This document shows positions 7,761 through 16,077 of a DNA stretch of 64,000 nt, piece by piece. The notes beneath the pieces were generated by a model. That model ran no database searches and had not been told where the DNA came from. It saw only the letters and a list, made by a program, of their open reading frames with translations. Source of the DNA: Fictibacillus marinisediminis (GTDB lineage: Bacteria > Bacillota > Bacilli > Bacillales > Fictibacillaceae). Position 1 is the stretch's first letter, and each line of letters starts with the position of its first letter. Location of the stretch: assembly GCF_023149135.1 (NCBI RefSeq), contig NZ_JAIWJX010000002.1, positions 3,906,001-3,970,000 on the forward strand, written 5' to 3'. Made by a program: the position numbers and the translations under genes.

Positions 7761-8327
7761 TCAGGATGCATCCGTTACATTCTTTCCATTCTGGTACTCC
7801 GACTTCAAAATACTATAGTACAGACAGACAACTTCCTGCCCATCCAATCGCTCTAATATCTTATTTTCACTAAATCTGTAGTTGAATCCGCACTTCTCAT
7901 TCACTCTCTTGGAATTATGGTTAAAATCATAGTGTCCACACCAAACGATATCCAAATACAGATCTTCAAACCCGTGCTCCAGTACTCGGTTTACCGCTTC
8001 AGGAACATAGCCCTTTCCCCAATAGGCTGGATTCAGGACATAGCCGATCTCCTTTTGATTTAGATGGGACAAGGTTTCATCCGGTTTTCGGTCATGCAGT
8101 CCGATACTGCCGATCACCTTATGTTCAGAGAGAAGTTCAATGGCATACAACACATCATTGCTCTCAAGGAACATTTGAATGATCTCTTTGCTTTCTTCCT
8201 CATCCTTATGCGGTTTCCAGCCGGCATTCGGGCCCACTAAGTCGCTTTTCGCGTAATCGTACAAGTCTTTGACGTCAGATTCCTTCCAAGGTCTCAATAA
8301 TAATCTTTCGGTCTGCAATTCTCGCAT
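7761..8327 (-). CDS. GNAT acetyltransferase, RimJ/RimL type
   Basis: Predicted acetyl-CoA-dependent N-acetyltransferase of about 188 aa. The N-terminus MRELQTERLLLRPW is the hallmark of the RimJ/RimL group. The acetyl-CoA loop is EIGYVLNPAYWGKGYVPEA (pattern Q/R-x-x-G-x-G/A as WGKGYVPEA), and FNHNSKRVNEKCGF is the conserved asparagine and second CoA-contact helix. I place the start at ATG 8327 because GGGGGG lies 7 nt upstream; an upstream in-frame ATG lacks a ribosome site. The acceptor (protein N-terminus, antibiotic or polyamine) is unknown. Monocistronic with its own terminator. Confidence 0.85.
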   Translation of the reverse strand: MRELQTERLLLRPWKESDVKDLYDYAKSDLVGPNAGWKPHKDEEESKEIIQMFLESNDVLYAIELLSEHKVIGSIGLHDRKPDETLSHLNQKEIGYVLNPAYWGKGYVPEAVNRVLEHGFEDLYLDIVWCGHYDFNHNSKRVNEKCGFNYRFSENKILERLDGQEVVCLYYSILKSEYQNGKNVTDAS

Positions 8328-8385
8328 GTTGTAGCCCCCCTTATTTTTAACCATTATAGGCTAAAAAGGAATAAAAAGGAACATA

Positions 8386-8435
8386 GGTGCCAGGCACCGA
8401 GATTACACAAGTGTGTAAAACCGGTGCCTGGCACC
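8386..8435. repeat. Triple-palindrome element (GGTGCC-A-GGCACC type)
   Basis: Three palindromes sit in 50 bp: GGTGCCAGGCACC (8386-8398), TTACACAAGTGTGTAA (8403-8418) and GGTGCCTGGCACC (8423-8435). The outer two also pair with each other as a larger inverted repeat. I recall this GTGCCTGGCAC word as a common intergenic element of Bacillus genomes. A degenerate piece, TGGTGCCTGGTAAGATTAC, is at about 49218. It lies between the PhyH gene (ends 8468) and the GNAT gene (starts 8327). Confidence 0.75.
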
Positions 8436-8467
8436 CTTTCCAAAAAGGAACTGCCCTTCCTATCACT

Positions 8468-9385
8468 CTACCACTTCTTCAACCCCAACAGCTTCTCCCC
8501 TAACTCCGTCAACTGTGCCGTATCATATCTCTCGTGCTCCAGGTTGCGCGGATCTCCAGGGAAGGCCTTGCCGCTGGGCGGAATTCTCTCTTTCCATGAC
8601 TCCACCCGTGTCTCAATCAGCTGCTCATTCCCCTCCTGCGCCGGGAACATGGAGATGTATTGGGCAAGGCGCGGCTTATCCGAATAATTTGGACGGATGC
8701 CGTGCGGCTGCATGCTGTTAAAGATGAGCAAATCGCCTGCTTTAGTTACCACTTTTGTAGGTGTGTAGCCCGTCGTATCCGGCTTGTGCGGATCACGGTC
8801 AGCTGGCTGATCTTTTATCCATTCATCAAAGTCACGGTACAGTTCAGGAATACACTGAAATCCTCCCATGTTCACGTCCGTATCAACAAGCGAGAGAACG
8901 CCCTGAACGTTTACCGGAATCGAATCAAGCGATGTGTCCACATCCCAATGAATAAAGCTGTTATATTCATGCCCAGGCTTCATCGGAAGGTTGAGGTTGC
9001 ACCGGTCAATGCTGGCCCACAATTTTTCCGTTCCCCAAATATCCACAAAGGCATCATACACCTTCTGATGCATGCGGTTATCCCAAAGATACTGATGGTT
9101 GTAAAGCTCGACCATCCCTGTATTCTTCAATTCTTCCATCTGAATTTCACGCCGTGCCGCTGTATACCATCTAGAGGAATCGTTCGGATCTTTTTCTTCA
9201 AAGTCCCAAATCAGCTTCGCCAAGCGATCGACATGGTCTTGTGGAACGGCGTCATGAACAATCACATAACCGTTCTCTTTCCAAAACATCCAATCTTCCT
9301 CACTAAGCACACGCAACGGTTCATTATTTTTCCTCTCATTCAACGGAACAGCGATCTCAAGAATATTATTCAGCTTCTGGTTCAT
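8468..9385 (-). CDS. Phytanoyl-CoA dioxygenase (PhyH) family protein
   Basis: Predicted Fe(II)/2-oxoglutarate-dependent oxygenase of about 305 aa. The iron facial triad is visible: HWD in SFIHWDVDTSLD (about residues 157-160) and the distal His in NSMQPHGIRPN, with a nearby Arg (KPRLAQYI) for 2-oxoglutarate. The central LSLVDTDVNMGGFQCIP is the usual PhyH beta-strand region. The start is ATG 9385, with AGGAGGAAGG 4-10 nt before it; an ORF extension to 9439 would place the start upstream of that site. It is divergent from an AraC-family regulator, which probably controls it. The substrate is unknown; relatives hydroxylate small metabolites. Confidence 0.85.
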   Translation of the reverse strand: MNQKLNNILEIAVPLNERKNNEPLRVLSEEDWMFWKENGYVIVHDAVPQDHVDRLAKLIWDFEEKDPNDSSRWYTAARREIQMEELKNTGMVELYNHQYLWDNRMHQKVYDAFVDIWGTEKLWASIDRCNLNLPMKPGHEYNSFIHWDVDTSLDSIPVNVQGVLSLVDTDVNMGGFQCIPELYRDFDEWIKDQPADRDPHKPDTTGYTPTKVVTKAGDLLIFNSMQPHGIRPNYSDKPRLAQYISMFPAQEGNEQLIETRVESWKERIPPSGKAFPGDPRNLEHERYDTAQLTELGEKLLGLKKW

Positions 9386-9488
9386 TTTCCTTCCTCCTTT
9401 TGTATAGTAGCTTTTCTTGATTTCCATGTTAGGCCCCACGAGCTTCTAATACAATAAATGATGTTGCTGTCTCTTTAATAAAACTAAG

Positions 9489-9600
9489 ATATCTTGCTGT
9501 TCCATCCAGAATAAACGTTGCTTCTTACTGTCATGTATCCGTTTCCAATCATGCAGTATTAATATCTTGTTTATTTTCCATAAAAACTATCATATCTTGC
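9489..9600. promoter_or_regulatory. Three ATATCTTG repeats in the PhyH/AraC intergenic region
   Basis: ATATCTTGCT (9489-9498), ATATCTTGT (9562-9570) and ATATCTTGC (9592-9600) are direct repeats within the 294-bp divergent promoter region. The 18-nt ATATCTTGCTGTTCCATC at 9489 matches ATATCTTGCTCTTCCATC at 3257-3274, upstream of a VOC gene, at 17 of 18 positions. AraC-type regulators usually bind directly repeated half-sites, so these are candidate operators; this is inference. Confidence 0.4.
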
Positions 9601-9679
9601 TCTGAACTATGGTTATCAACCATCAAATCCTTTACACTTAAAGGAACCATACCAGGGAGGTCATCGTGCGAAGTTTTCA

Positions 9680-10540
9680 ATGAATCAGAATGCAGCTTCC
9701 CCAGAAACTCTGAATATAAAAAAAGCCCCGCAGCTTTTATATGCCGGGCAGATCAGTGACAATCCACATTGGAAATTTTCGAGCCATAAACATGATAACC
9801 TGAGTGAAATCGTCTATATCAGTGGTGGACAAGGGACGTTCATTATTGATGGAATAACATATGAAGCTTCACAAGGAGATATCCTGGTCTACAATAAAGA
9901 CGTGCTCCATGAGGAATGGTCCAACCCTGACCACCCACTACAAACGTATTTTTGCGGGATCACCAACCTATCCATCCAGGGCTTGAAGGATCTTCATGTC
10001 ATCCCATCTGACATCGAGCCCGTTATTCGCCGCAATAAATACTCTTCTAAAATAGAAACATACCTGTCCGAAATCTTTGATGAGGCGGCGCTTCAAGCAA
10101 AAGGATACGAGATGATCTGCCAGAACCTGCTTACGTCACTTATTACGGTCATCCATCGCATCATCCATCTGCATCATCAAGACGCGTCTGCAGAAAAGCA
10201 AGACTCCCTCTCTCATCGGATAAAAGAATATATTGATAAACACTATACAAGGAACCTCTCATTGGATGACTTGGCCGCAGTATTCTTCATCAGCCCTTAC
10301 TACCTCTCGCATGTGTTTAAAGAAGACATGAACCTGTCGCCTATTCACTACCTCATTACAAGGAGAATGGGTGAGGCCAAACGGCTGCTCGTCTCAACTA
10401 ACCTGAAAATAAGAGAAGTCGCCCAGCTGGTCGGGTATGACAACCCGAATTATTTTACGATGCTGTTTAAAAAGTTTACGGGAGAGTCGCCTAAGAAGTT
10501 TAAGGAGAAGCATATGGAGAGGCTGTATTATCAGAAATAG
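9680..10540 (+). CDS. AraC family transcriptional regulator with cupin sensor domain
   Basis: A 286-aa regulator. Residues about 15-100 form an AraC-type cupin (HKHDNLSEIVYISGGQG then an H-EEW near residue 75). Residues about 185-283 carry two helix-turn-helix motifs (LSLDDLAAVFFISPYYLSHVFK and IREVAQLVGYDNPNYFTMLFKKFTGESPKKF). GGGAGG (9655-9660) is 19 nt from the ATG, too far for normal use. A 5-codon GTG frame (9666-9683) sits at good spacing from it and ends in TGA overlapping the ATG (ATGA), suggesting translational coupling. It probably regulates the divergent PhyH gene. Confidence 0.85.
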   Translation: MNQNAASPETLNIKKAPQLLYAGQISDNPHWKFSSHKHDNLSEIVYISGGQGTFIIDGITYEASQGDILVYNKDVLHEEWSNPDHPLQTYFCGITNLSIQGLKDLHVIPSDIEPVIRRNKYSSKIETYLSEIFDEAALQAKGYEMICQNLLTSLITVIHRIIHLHHQDASAEKQDSLSHRIKEYIDKHYTRNLSLDDLAAVFFISPYYLSHVFKEDMNLSPIHYLITRRMGEAKRLLVSTNLKIREVAQLVGYDNPNYFTMLFKKFTGESPKKFKEKHMERLYYQK

Positions 10541-10566
10541 AGGGTTGCCTGTTAAAGGGCAACCCT
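10541..10566. terminator. Shared hairpin between convergent genes
   Basis: AGGGTTGCC (10541-10549) pairs with GGCAACCCT (10558-10566), immediately after the AraC stop and 8 nt from the stop of the convergent DUF2690 gene. T-runs are poor on both sides, so it may only partly terminate. Confidence 0.45.
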
Positions 10567-10573
10567 TGTCCGT

Positions 10574-10960
10574 TTAATAATAACTTGTGTTGCCAAAACC
10601 CCAAAAGTAGATGCCGTTTTTAGACCAAACACCCTGGGCTCTGGCATAGTTTCCTGCGGGATTATTGACCATCGCAGAATAGCAGCTGAGTTGTCCCGGA
10701 CTGACTTTTCCGTTTCCGCCTGGACTTGCACAGTCATATAATCTCATGAATATTTTGTGACTATCGAATTGACGTATTTCTGCGTTTCCAGTTTCACCCT
10801 TTTCCAAAGGGAATCCAAAGTAAACCTGCGCCCATGAGGCATGACATTTGTTGCTATGACGAATATAAACTTCTCCTCTCACTAAATCAGTTTCTTCACA
10901 TACGATGTCAACTGAACGAACGGTTCTAGCGTCCTTTGAACATCCGGTGCTCCACCTCAT
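10574..10960 (-). pseudogene. DUF2690 protein lacking its signal peptide
   Basis: The 128-aa product has the pattern of DUF2690 secreted proteins: TGCSKDARTVRS, then GEVYIRHSNKCHASWAQVYF (the conserved LRYS-C-WA-V core), and a C-terminal NYARAQGVWSKNGIYFWGFG. Family members are secreted and carry a Sec signal. Here ATG 10960 falls at the start of the mature domain. The frame upstream runs only 12 codons to a stop, with no hydrophobic segment in any frame. No ribosome site precedes the ATG. It is therefore probably a 5'-truncated remnant, though a short cytoplasmic form cannot be excluded. Confidence 0.55.
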
Positions 10961-11093
10961 CGTAGAGGCAGAGCGGGAAGCTAGTTGAAAGTTAGGTTAT
11001 ATATTTTAATCAAGAGGCTCGTAATACCTTCTGTAGAAATAAACAATAAAAAACAGTTTTTTTGCACCCGAATCATTTCTTATTCTTTGTCCA

Positions 11094-11522
11094 TCATTCT
11101 AAAACATGCTCCCATAATCCAAGCTTTCCTTTCGCTGGTATAACGTCATCCAGCTGCTGCATGTCCTGCACTTCCCAAGCGTATCCTCCCACTTGAAAGT
11201 CTCCTAAAAAATAAGTATTGCCTGTTACCACTTGTCCATTTTCCAGTATTGCCTGCGTCCCGTTATTTTCCTTTACCTTCAAACAATTTTCAAGGTTGCA
11301 TACACCAATGATCATACCAGTTGGAAGATTATCCTTTGAGTAACCATGCTTACCAAGCAATAACTCAATTAACGGATGGCTACAGAAAGTCTTATCCATT
11401 TTTTTACTTGTATGGATCGCCAGCGGACCACGATAATTCGTTCTCCATGACCTTGTTTCATATTTGACCTCCCCCAGGACAAATAGACTTGCCCAAGGCT
11501 GGATCATTGATAAAACCTTCAT
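11094..11522 (-). CDS. ASCH domain protein
   Basis: A 142-aa cytoplasmic protein of the ASCH superfamily, related to PUA folds and implicated in RNA binding or small-molecule sensing. MKVLSMIQPWASLFVLGEVKYETRSWRTNYRGPLAIHTSKK holds the signature: IQPWAsLi, the G-KxxETRsW turn and the RGpLaIh strand. The C-terminus GGYAWEVQDMQQLDDVIPAKGKLGLWE is the conserved last strand and W. I choose ATG 11522 because GGAGG lies 8 nt upstream; an upstream ATG at 11609 lies inside a hairpin (AAGCCACCTT/AAGTGGCTT, 11596-11625). No operon partner is visible. Confidence 0.8.
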   Translation of the reverse strand: MKVLSMIQPWASLFVLGEVKYETRSWRTNYRGPLAIHTSKKMDKTFCSHPLIELLLGKHGYSKDNLPTGMIIGVCNLENCLKVKENNGTQAILENGQVVTGNTYFLGDFQVGGYAWEVQDMQQLDDVIPAKGKLGLWEHVLE

Positions 11523-11723
11523 TCTCGCGGCCTCCAACCTATGAAAGTTTACTATGTCTATAGAGTGTCCATGTAAAAGAATAATATAAGTATTTAAGCC
11601 ACCTTCCATTTAGAGAAAGTGGCTTAAAATCGTTACTTGCTTCTGTCCAAAACGTTGATAAGGGCTGCTTCAATACTTTCGGCAATGCTTTTTAACTCTT
11701 CATCTTCAATAAAACCAACCATG

Positions 11724-11758
11724 AAAAAAGCCCAGGAATGAGTAAACATTCAATGGGC
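11724..11758 (-). terminator. Terminator of the iron-permease operon
   Basis: GCCCA..GAATG pairs with CATTC.TGGGC, and six T follow on the minus strand (six A precede it on the plus strand, so it may act both ways). It sits 10 nt after the lipoprotein stop at 11768. Confidence 0.8.
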
Positions 11759-11767
11759 TTTTTTGCT

Positions 11768-12160
11768 TTACTTCAGTTTTTCAACCTTTGATAAAACACT
11801 ATTTAATTCATCAGATGCCTTGGTTAAAGTCTTTGCATCCAGAGGCTTTGATTTTGCACCCGCTTCAATGGTGTGCAGCGGCGTTTCTACTTTTTCATAA
11901 AGATCGGCGTCTTTTTCTTTAACGCTGTCTTCGAATTTTTCCCATGATTCCTCTAACTGTTCTCCAGATTCTTTCACTTTATCTGCTTCGTTCGCTTTTA
12001 ATTGAGATTTGAGGTCGGTAAGTGTTTGTTTCATTTCTTTGGATCCTTCAGCGATCGTCGGTTCTTTCGGTTTTTCTGATCCGTTATCTTTAGTTCCACA
12101 AGCTGATAATGTAAGAGAAGCTGCCAGTACGATAGGTACGATGTATTTTTTAGTTTGCAT
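11768..12160 (-). CDS. Lipoprotein of the EfeU iron-uptake operon
   Basis: A 130-aa lipoprotein: signal peptide with lipobox LSAC (Cys at about residue 21), then an acidic helical domain. The stretch ESWEKFEDSVKEKDADLYEKVETPLHTIEAG repeats the pattern W-x3-E-x10-Y-x2-x-E that also occurs twice in the extracytoplasmic N-terminal half of the EfeU-type permease next door, so it is a stand-alone copy of that module. It is too short to be a normal EfeO (no M75 or cupredoxin parts). Its start overlaps the permease stop by 11 nt. Likely role: extracellular partner that collects or hands iron to the permease. Confidence 0.75.
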   Translation of the reverse strand: MQTKKYIVPIVLAASLTLSACGTKDNGSEKPKEPTIAEGSKEMKQTLTDLKSQLKANEADKVKESGEQLEESWEKFEDSVKEKDADLYEKVETPLHTIEAGAKSKPLDAKTLTKASDELNSVLSKVEKLK

Positions 12161-13661
12161 TTCGAAGTTCCCCCTGATGTTTGAGTTCGATTTTTAATTT
12201 GATATCTTTTTTTCTATTCATAATTGCTGCCACTATGGCGACCAAAATAAGAAAAGCCTGTGGAATCATGCTTTCGAGCGTTGGGTAAAACGCAAGAAAA
12301 TCTATTGTCGTCAAAGAATTCACTTGAGTTACAGGCAATAATCCAGCAAGCTGCAATCCGTGAATCCCCATACCTGTAAACTTGAAGCAGAGGTAAAACA
12401 TGAGAACACTGGATACTAAGAAGAACGGGCGCATCGGAATTCTTAACCCTAGCTTAAGAATGAAATAAGAAAGGATAACAAGAACCAAAACTCCTATACC
12501 AATACCTGTTAATAACGAAGGCAGCTTGATTGAATTCGCCATTCCTATGAAAAACAATACCGTTTCTGTTCCTTCACGGAAAACGGCAAGGAAAGACAGG
12601 GCGGCTAGTGAAAATAAACTTCCAGTGTTCAGTGCATTTGTACTTTTTGTGCGAATGTATCGCTGCCATTCCGCAAGACTGGATTTACTGTGAAGCCAAT
12701 AACTCATGTATAGCAGCATCGCAGCCGCAAAAACTCCTGTCCAGCCTGCAATCAAGAAATTATTGCTTCCGAAGGCTCCTGCTGAAAAGAGGAGATTCAC
12801 AATGACACCCAGGATAATACTGACGCCAATTCCTGAACCTACACCCATCCAGATCCATTGTTTTTTGTCTTCGTGCCCGGCTTTTTTCAAGAAACCAAGC
12901 AGTGCGACTACTACCAGCAAAGCCTCAAGTCCTTCACGAAGCAGAATCGTTGTGGCATCCATCATGTTATAGCTTGTTTTCATGGCGATGGGAGCCAGAT
13001 AATCCCGCATATCCTGAATGGTTTTTTTAGCACCGTCTATATTGTTTGATGATAGCTGGGCATAAGAAGTAACCATATCCCGTTCAGCGCTGCTATAAAC
13101 TTTTGAAGATTGGGTAAGTACAGTACCTTCTGCATTTAACCAGGATTTTCTAAACTTTTCAATGTCGGCTTTAGCCCCTTGAATATTGTTTTGATCGATA
13201 TTCTTCAATGAGTGGTCCAGTAAGGAAACTAGGCCAGCCACGTCTCCCTCTTTACTTGAACCGCTTTTTTTATCCTTGGATGCGGCAGGAAACTTCCCGT
13301 CGATGAATTTTTGGTTCGTTTGCTTTAATTGTTCCAGCCCAGCGGTAACATTTTTCTTATTTACAGGCTGTTGAGCGAGAGCGAACTGAACTTGTCCCAT
13401 CGCATCCTCAATATCATGATAAGCAGTAGTCGATTGATCCTTTACTCCATCCTCAATGGACAACCAAGTGCTTGAAAACTTTTTGAACTTGCTGGATGCC
13501 TTGGTGATATCCCCTTGCTGAGATGCATTCATAGCTTCTGTAACCAACTTGTTTGCATCTGTCATATCGCCCTTTGCATTCCCCTTCGCAAAGCTATGTA
13601 TAGGTATAATCAAGACTCCAACCAGAAGTATGGCAAGTATGATTTGAACCTTATTCTTCAA
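12150..13661 (-). CDS. efeU: FTR1/EfeU family iron permease
   Basis: A membrane permease of about 503 aa that imports iron. An N-terminal signal/anchor (about 5-24) is followed by about 200 residues outside the cell with two W-x-E-x-Y helical modules. The FTR1 core of seven membrane segments follows. It has both REGxE iron-binding motifs: LREGLEALL (first core helix) and REGTETVLFFIG (fourth). The start is TTG 13661, with GAGGGG at good spacing; the upstream TTG at 13682 would overlap that site. It is first in an operon with the lipoprotein and lies under a near-consensus promoter with a Fur box in its spacer. No EfeB peroxidase is present. Confidence 0.9.
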   Translation of the reverse strand: MKNKVQIILAILLVGVLIIPIHSFAKGNAKGDMTDANKLVTEAMNASQQGDITKASSKFKKFSSTWLSIEDGVKDQSTTAYHDIEDAMGQVQFALAQQPVNKKNVTAGLEQLKQTNQKFIDGKFPAASKDKKSGSSKEGDVAGLVSLLDHSLKNIDQNNIQGAKADIEKFRKSWLNAEGTVLTQSSKVYSSAERDMVTSYAQLSSNNIDGAKKTIQDMRDYLAPIAMKTSYNMMDATTILLREGLEALLVVVALLGFLKKAGHEDKKQWIWMGVGSGIGVSIILGVIVNLLFSAGAFGSNNFLIAGWTGVFAAAMLLYMSYWLHSKSSLAEWQRYIRTKSTNALNTGSLFSLAALSFLAVFREGTETVLFFIGMANSIKLPSLLTGIGIGVLVLVILSYFILKLGLRIPMRPFFLVSSVLMFYLCFKFTGMGIHGLQLAGLLPVTQVNSLTTIDFLAFYPTLESMIPQAFLILVAIVAAIMNRKKDIKLKIELKHQGELRNAN

Positions 13662-13740
13662 TGTAATCCCCTCACTTCTCAATAAACTAACTTTTATCTA
13701 TCTTTAGTTAATGAAATTCATTATCAGTACTCACTTTCAA

Positions 13741-13769
13741 ATTATATTGTTAATGATAATCATTGTCAA
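13741..13769 (-). promoter_or_regulatory. Consensus promoter with embedded Fur box for efeU
   Basis: On the minus strand TTGACA (13764-13769) and TATAAT (13741-13746) are separated by exactly 17 nt. The spacer holds TGATAATCATTGTCA (plus-strand 13754-13768), which matches the 7-1-7 Fur consensus at all but one position. A second, weaker Fur-like site, TGAAATTCATTATCA, is at 13712-13726, downstream of the start point. Iron-loaded Fur should block RNA polymerase directly. Confidence 0.85.
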
Positions 13770-13797
13770 TTACCATTTTCCTAAGATTTTTGTATGC

Positions 13798-13832
13798 AAA
13801 AAAGAGAAATCCTTAAAAATCAAAGAATTTCT
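13798..13832 (-). terminator. Terminator of the germination operon
   Basis: GAGAAAT.CTT pairs with AAG.ATTTCTC and six T follow on the minus strand. It lies about 45 nt after the GerC-type stop at 13878. Confidence 0.7.
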
Positions 13833-13877
13833 CATCATAATAAGGGTTTTTTTATAAGCCCGCCTCTTCCTGTTGCT

Positions 13878-14954
13878 TTATAAACTCAACGGTTCAATTT
13901 TCACAATATAATCCACTTTGACTTTCATGTTCTCATAATAATTCAGCCATTCTTTTCGGCTCATCGGCTGCAGCAATGGAGAAAGAGTATGTGCTCCTAC
14001 TTCAAGAGGCTCTGCCTTTAATTTTTGTGTTTTCTTCACCAAATCCATTGATTGTCCTTGCAAATAGGACTCGATGTCTTTGTTAAGCTTTCTCATTTCA
14101 CTGCTGCTGAGTATATTTCGATGTCCTCTGTATTCATCTATTCTTCCTTTCACATGTACCTTGATGGATAACGTTTTATAATTCCTGTCCACCTTCATAT
14201 GAACCCTGGAACGTACTTGGCCTAAGGAAACCTTCAAAGGAGAAAGAGGAAGATTCTTTAAGTAATGGTCGTTGGCTAACAGCTGGAACATCTGATCTTC
14301 CATATCCTTAACGGAGCCCACATAATCATTTTTTTTAAAAAAGGCTGTTCCTTCGTACGTAAATTTTTTTTCATTCACTTTAAATATCGGCAGCACAGGA
14401 TCCGAATAAGGAGAATAGACCTTTTCCATAAACTCATGAATATTGACAATCGTCATTTCTCCCTGATTTCTTCTTTCATAATGCCTGAACATCCGATATA
14501 GAAAATAATCCAAGTTCTTCTTTTCGTTCTTTTCCTTCTCTAAGTACTCCTCAAAGTTCCCTTTGACCAGCACAAGATAAAGACGAGGGGATACATCCGG
14601 ATCTGAAAGGATGGTGTTTATTAAAGAAATGACTTCTTTCTTCGCCAGATTTTCATTGATTAACAGCATTCGGAGCTGACCAAGCTTTAGTTCCCGGTAA
14701 AACTTTAAGTTGAATTCCTTTTTTCCCTGCTTTAATAAATCCACATCCAGTGTAAATAGCCGCTTTTTCTCATTCATAATGGGAGGAACAAGTGTAGTAA
14801 TTTCCAATTTTCCATTTTCCCCTTTATTCAGCGACCAAAAGGTTACCGGAGCAACTTCTTCTACCGTATTATCCTCAACAAATGGTGAGGAGCAGCCCGA
14901 AAGAACCAGTACACAACAAAGCAGCGGCAAAATAACCCTCTTTATATATCTCAT
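13878..14954 (-). CDS. Ger(x)C family germination lipoprotein
   Basis: Third gene of a germinant receptor operon; 358 aa. The signal peptide ends in the lipobox LSGC (Cys about residue 21), so it is anchored on the outer face of the spore inner membrane. The rest is the GerAC-type extracellular region: an N-terminal domain with the KFYRELKLGQLRMLLINENLAKK segment and a C-terminal Spore_GerAC domain from about residue 190, with YEGTAFFKKNDYVG and EMRKLNKDIESYLQ. It lies 1 nt after the GerB-type gene, as expected for coordinated synthesis of the A-B-C complex. The germinant (amino acid, sugar or nucleoside) is not predictable. Confidence 0.9.
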   Translation of the reverse strand: MRYIKRVILPLLCCVLVLSGCSSPFVEDNTVEEVAPVTFWSLNKGENGKLEITTLVPPIMNEKKRLFTLDVDLLKQGKKEFNLKFYRELKLGQLRMLLINENLAKKEVISLINTILSDPDVSPRLYLVLVKGNFEEYLEKEKNEKKNLDYFLYRMFRHYERRNQGEMTIVNIHEFMEKVYSPYSDPVLPIFKVNEKKFTYEGTAFFKKNDYVGSVKDMEDQMFQLLANDHYLKNLPLSPLKVSLGQVRSRVHMKVDRNYKTLSIKVHVKGRIDEYRGHRNILSSSEMRKLNKDIESYLQGQSMDLVKKTQKLKAEPLEVGAHTLSPLLQPMSRKEWLNYYENMKVKVDYIVKIEPLSL

Positions 14955-14955
14955 A

Positions 14956-16077
14956 CTAGGAGCTACCTCTCTTCCATTTCATTGCAATAAGAAGGAATGA
15001 AGGCACGAGAAAATAAGTAATCGCACCCAGCCAGAGCTGCAGTGTTGTCCATATATTCAGCTCTATCCCTTCCCTCCAGTACCAGCCATTAATAATCAGC
15101 ATGCAAATAAAAATGGCGGCAGCGCTTCCCAAAAAGCCTTTACGATTCGTGGGAACTTTTATTCTCCCTGCTGCAATTCTTACTGCACCATAGAAATACA
15201 ATAATAAGAGAGCGATCAAAAATAAAACGTAAATCATGATGAGAGAAATTATTATCAGATCAATGCGCTCAAACACCGGTGACTGCAAATAGCGGAGCAT
15301 GTTTACAACAGGAAAACTGATTTTCTCGAGATAATTAGAACCAAAATATAAAAGACAAGCGACAAATAGAATGAGATATTCAATGACAGAGAGAGCATTC
15401 CCAATACTTAACCCTTTTAAAATCTTTTCCTTCGGTCCAATCCATGGGCCTAAACAGATTAAATATTCCGGTCCGGAAAGAGCTGACCAAATCATTAGAA
15501 ACCCATACCAGGAATGAATCGAAATCTCTCCAGGTACCAATGGATACAGATGATGTATCTCGGCAATGGGAGGCAGGAAATAAGGGACATAAAGGACAAT
15601 AATCCAGATCGTTGCTAAAAAAGCAATAAGGCCAAGCCGGATGGTCTTCTCCATTCCTTGAGAGGCAATGTAAAAGCTTGACGCCATCAAGAAGAAAATG
15701 AGCCAGCTCGTCTTCATGGAGGGAAACATAAATTGGTGAATAATCTCAACATAGCCCAATGCTGTTACAATTACTTTTACTAAAATGACAAAAAGACCAA
15801 AAAATGCAAACAAACGGACGAGCCTCTCACCAAATAACTGTACAAAGCCAAGATAACCTTGAGAGGAATAATTTGATTTTAAATAGTAAGACAAGATCAA
15901 AAGGTTAATCTGCGAAAGGATCCCCACTCCGATAATTCCTAAAATCATATAGGGATGCATTAAGTGTTTCGGCAAAATGAGAATATAATACAGCATTTGC
16001 ATCCGGTTCACCATGGCAAATATATAGCCAGTTCCCGTGATGGCCGTATTATCGAATAGGACAAACCTACTGCTCAT
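14956..16077 (-). CDS. GerB family germinant receptor permease subunit
   Basis: An integral membrane protein of 373 aa with about ten hydrophobic segments, in the spore germination (GerAB) branch of the APC amino-acid permease superfamily. Visible segments include MHPYMILGIIGVGILSQINLLILSYYL and LIIISLIMIYVLFLIALLLLYF. It probably forms the germinant-binding and ion-release part of the receptor. The first residues overlap the end of the GerA-type gene by 11 nt, and the next gene follows after 1 nt. In other GerABC receptors this subunit determines ligand specificity; here the ligand is unknown. Confidence 0.9.
   Translation of the reverse strand: MSSRFVLFDNTAITGTGYIFAMVNRMQMLYYILILPKHLMHPYMILGIIGVGILSQINLLILSYYLKSNYSSQGYLGFVQLFGERLVRLFAFFGLFVILVKVIVTALGYVEIIHQFMFPSMKTSWLIFFLMASSFYIASQGMEKTIRLGLIAFLATIWIIVLYVPYFLPPIAEIHHLYPLVPGEISIHSWYGFLMIWSALSGPEYLICLGPWIGPKEKILKGLSIGNALSVIEYLILFVACLLYFGSNYLEKISFPVVNMLRYLQSPVFERIDLIIISLIMIYVLFLIALLLLYFYGAVRIAAGRIKVPTNRKGFLGSAAAIFICMLIINGWYWREGIELNIWTTLQLWLGAITYFLVPSFLLIAMKWKRGSS

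Noticed and set aside
8660..9457. 265-codon plus-strand frame
   Set aside because: Antisense to the PhyH gene, with no ribosome site and an odd His/Arg-rich composition.
11631..11720. 29-codon minus-strand frame (MVGFIEDEEL...)
   Set aside because: It starts right after the iron-operon terminator with no ribosome site; could be a fragment but cannot be supported.
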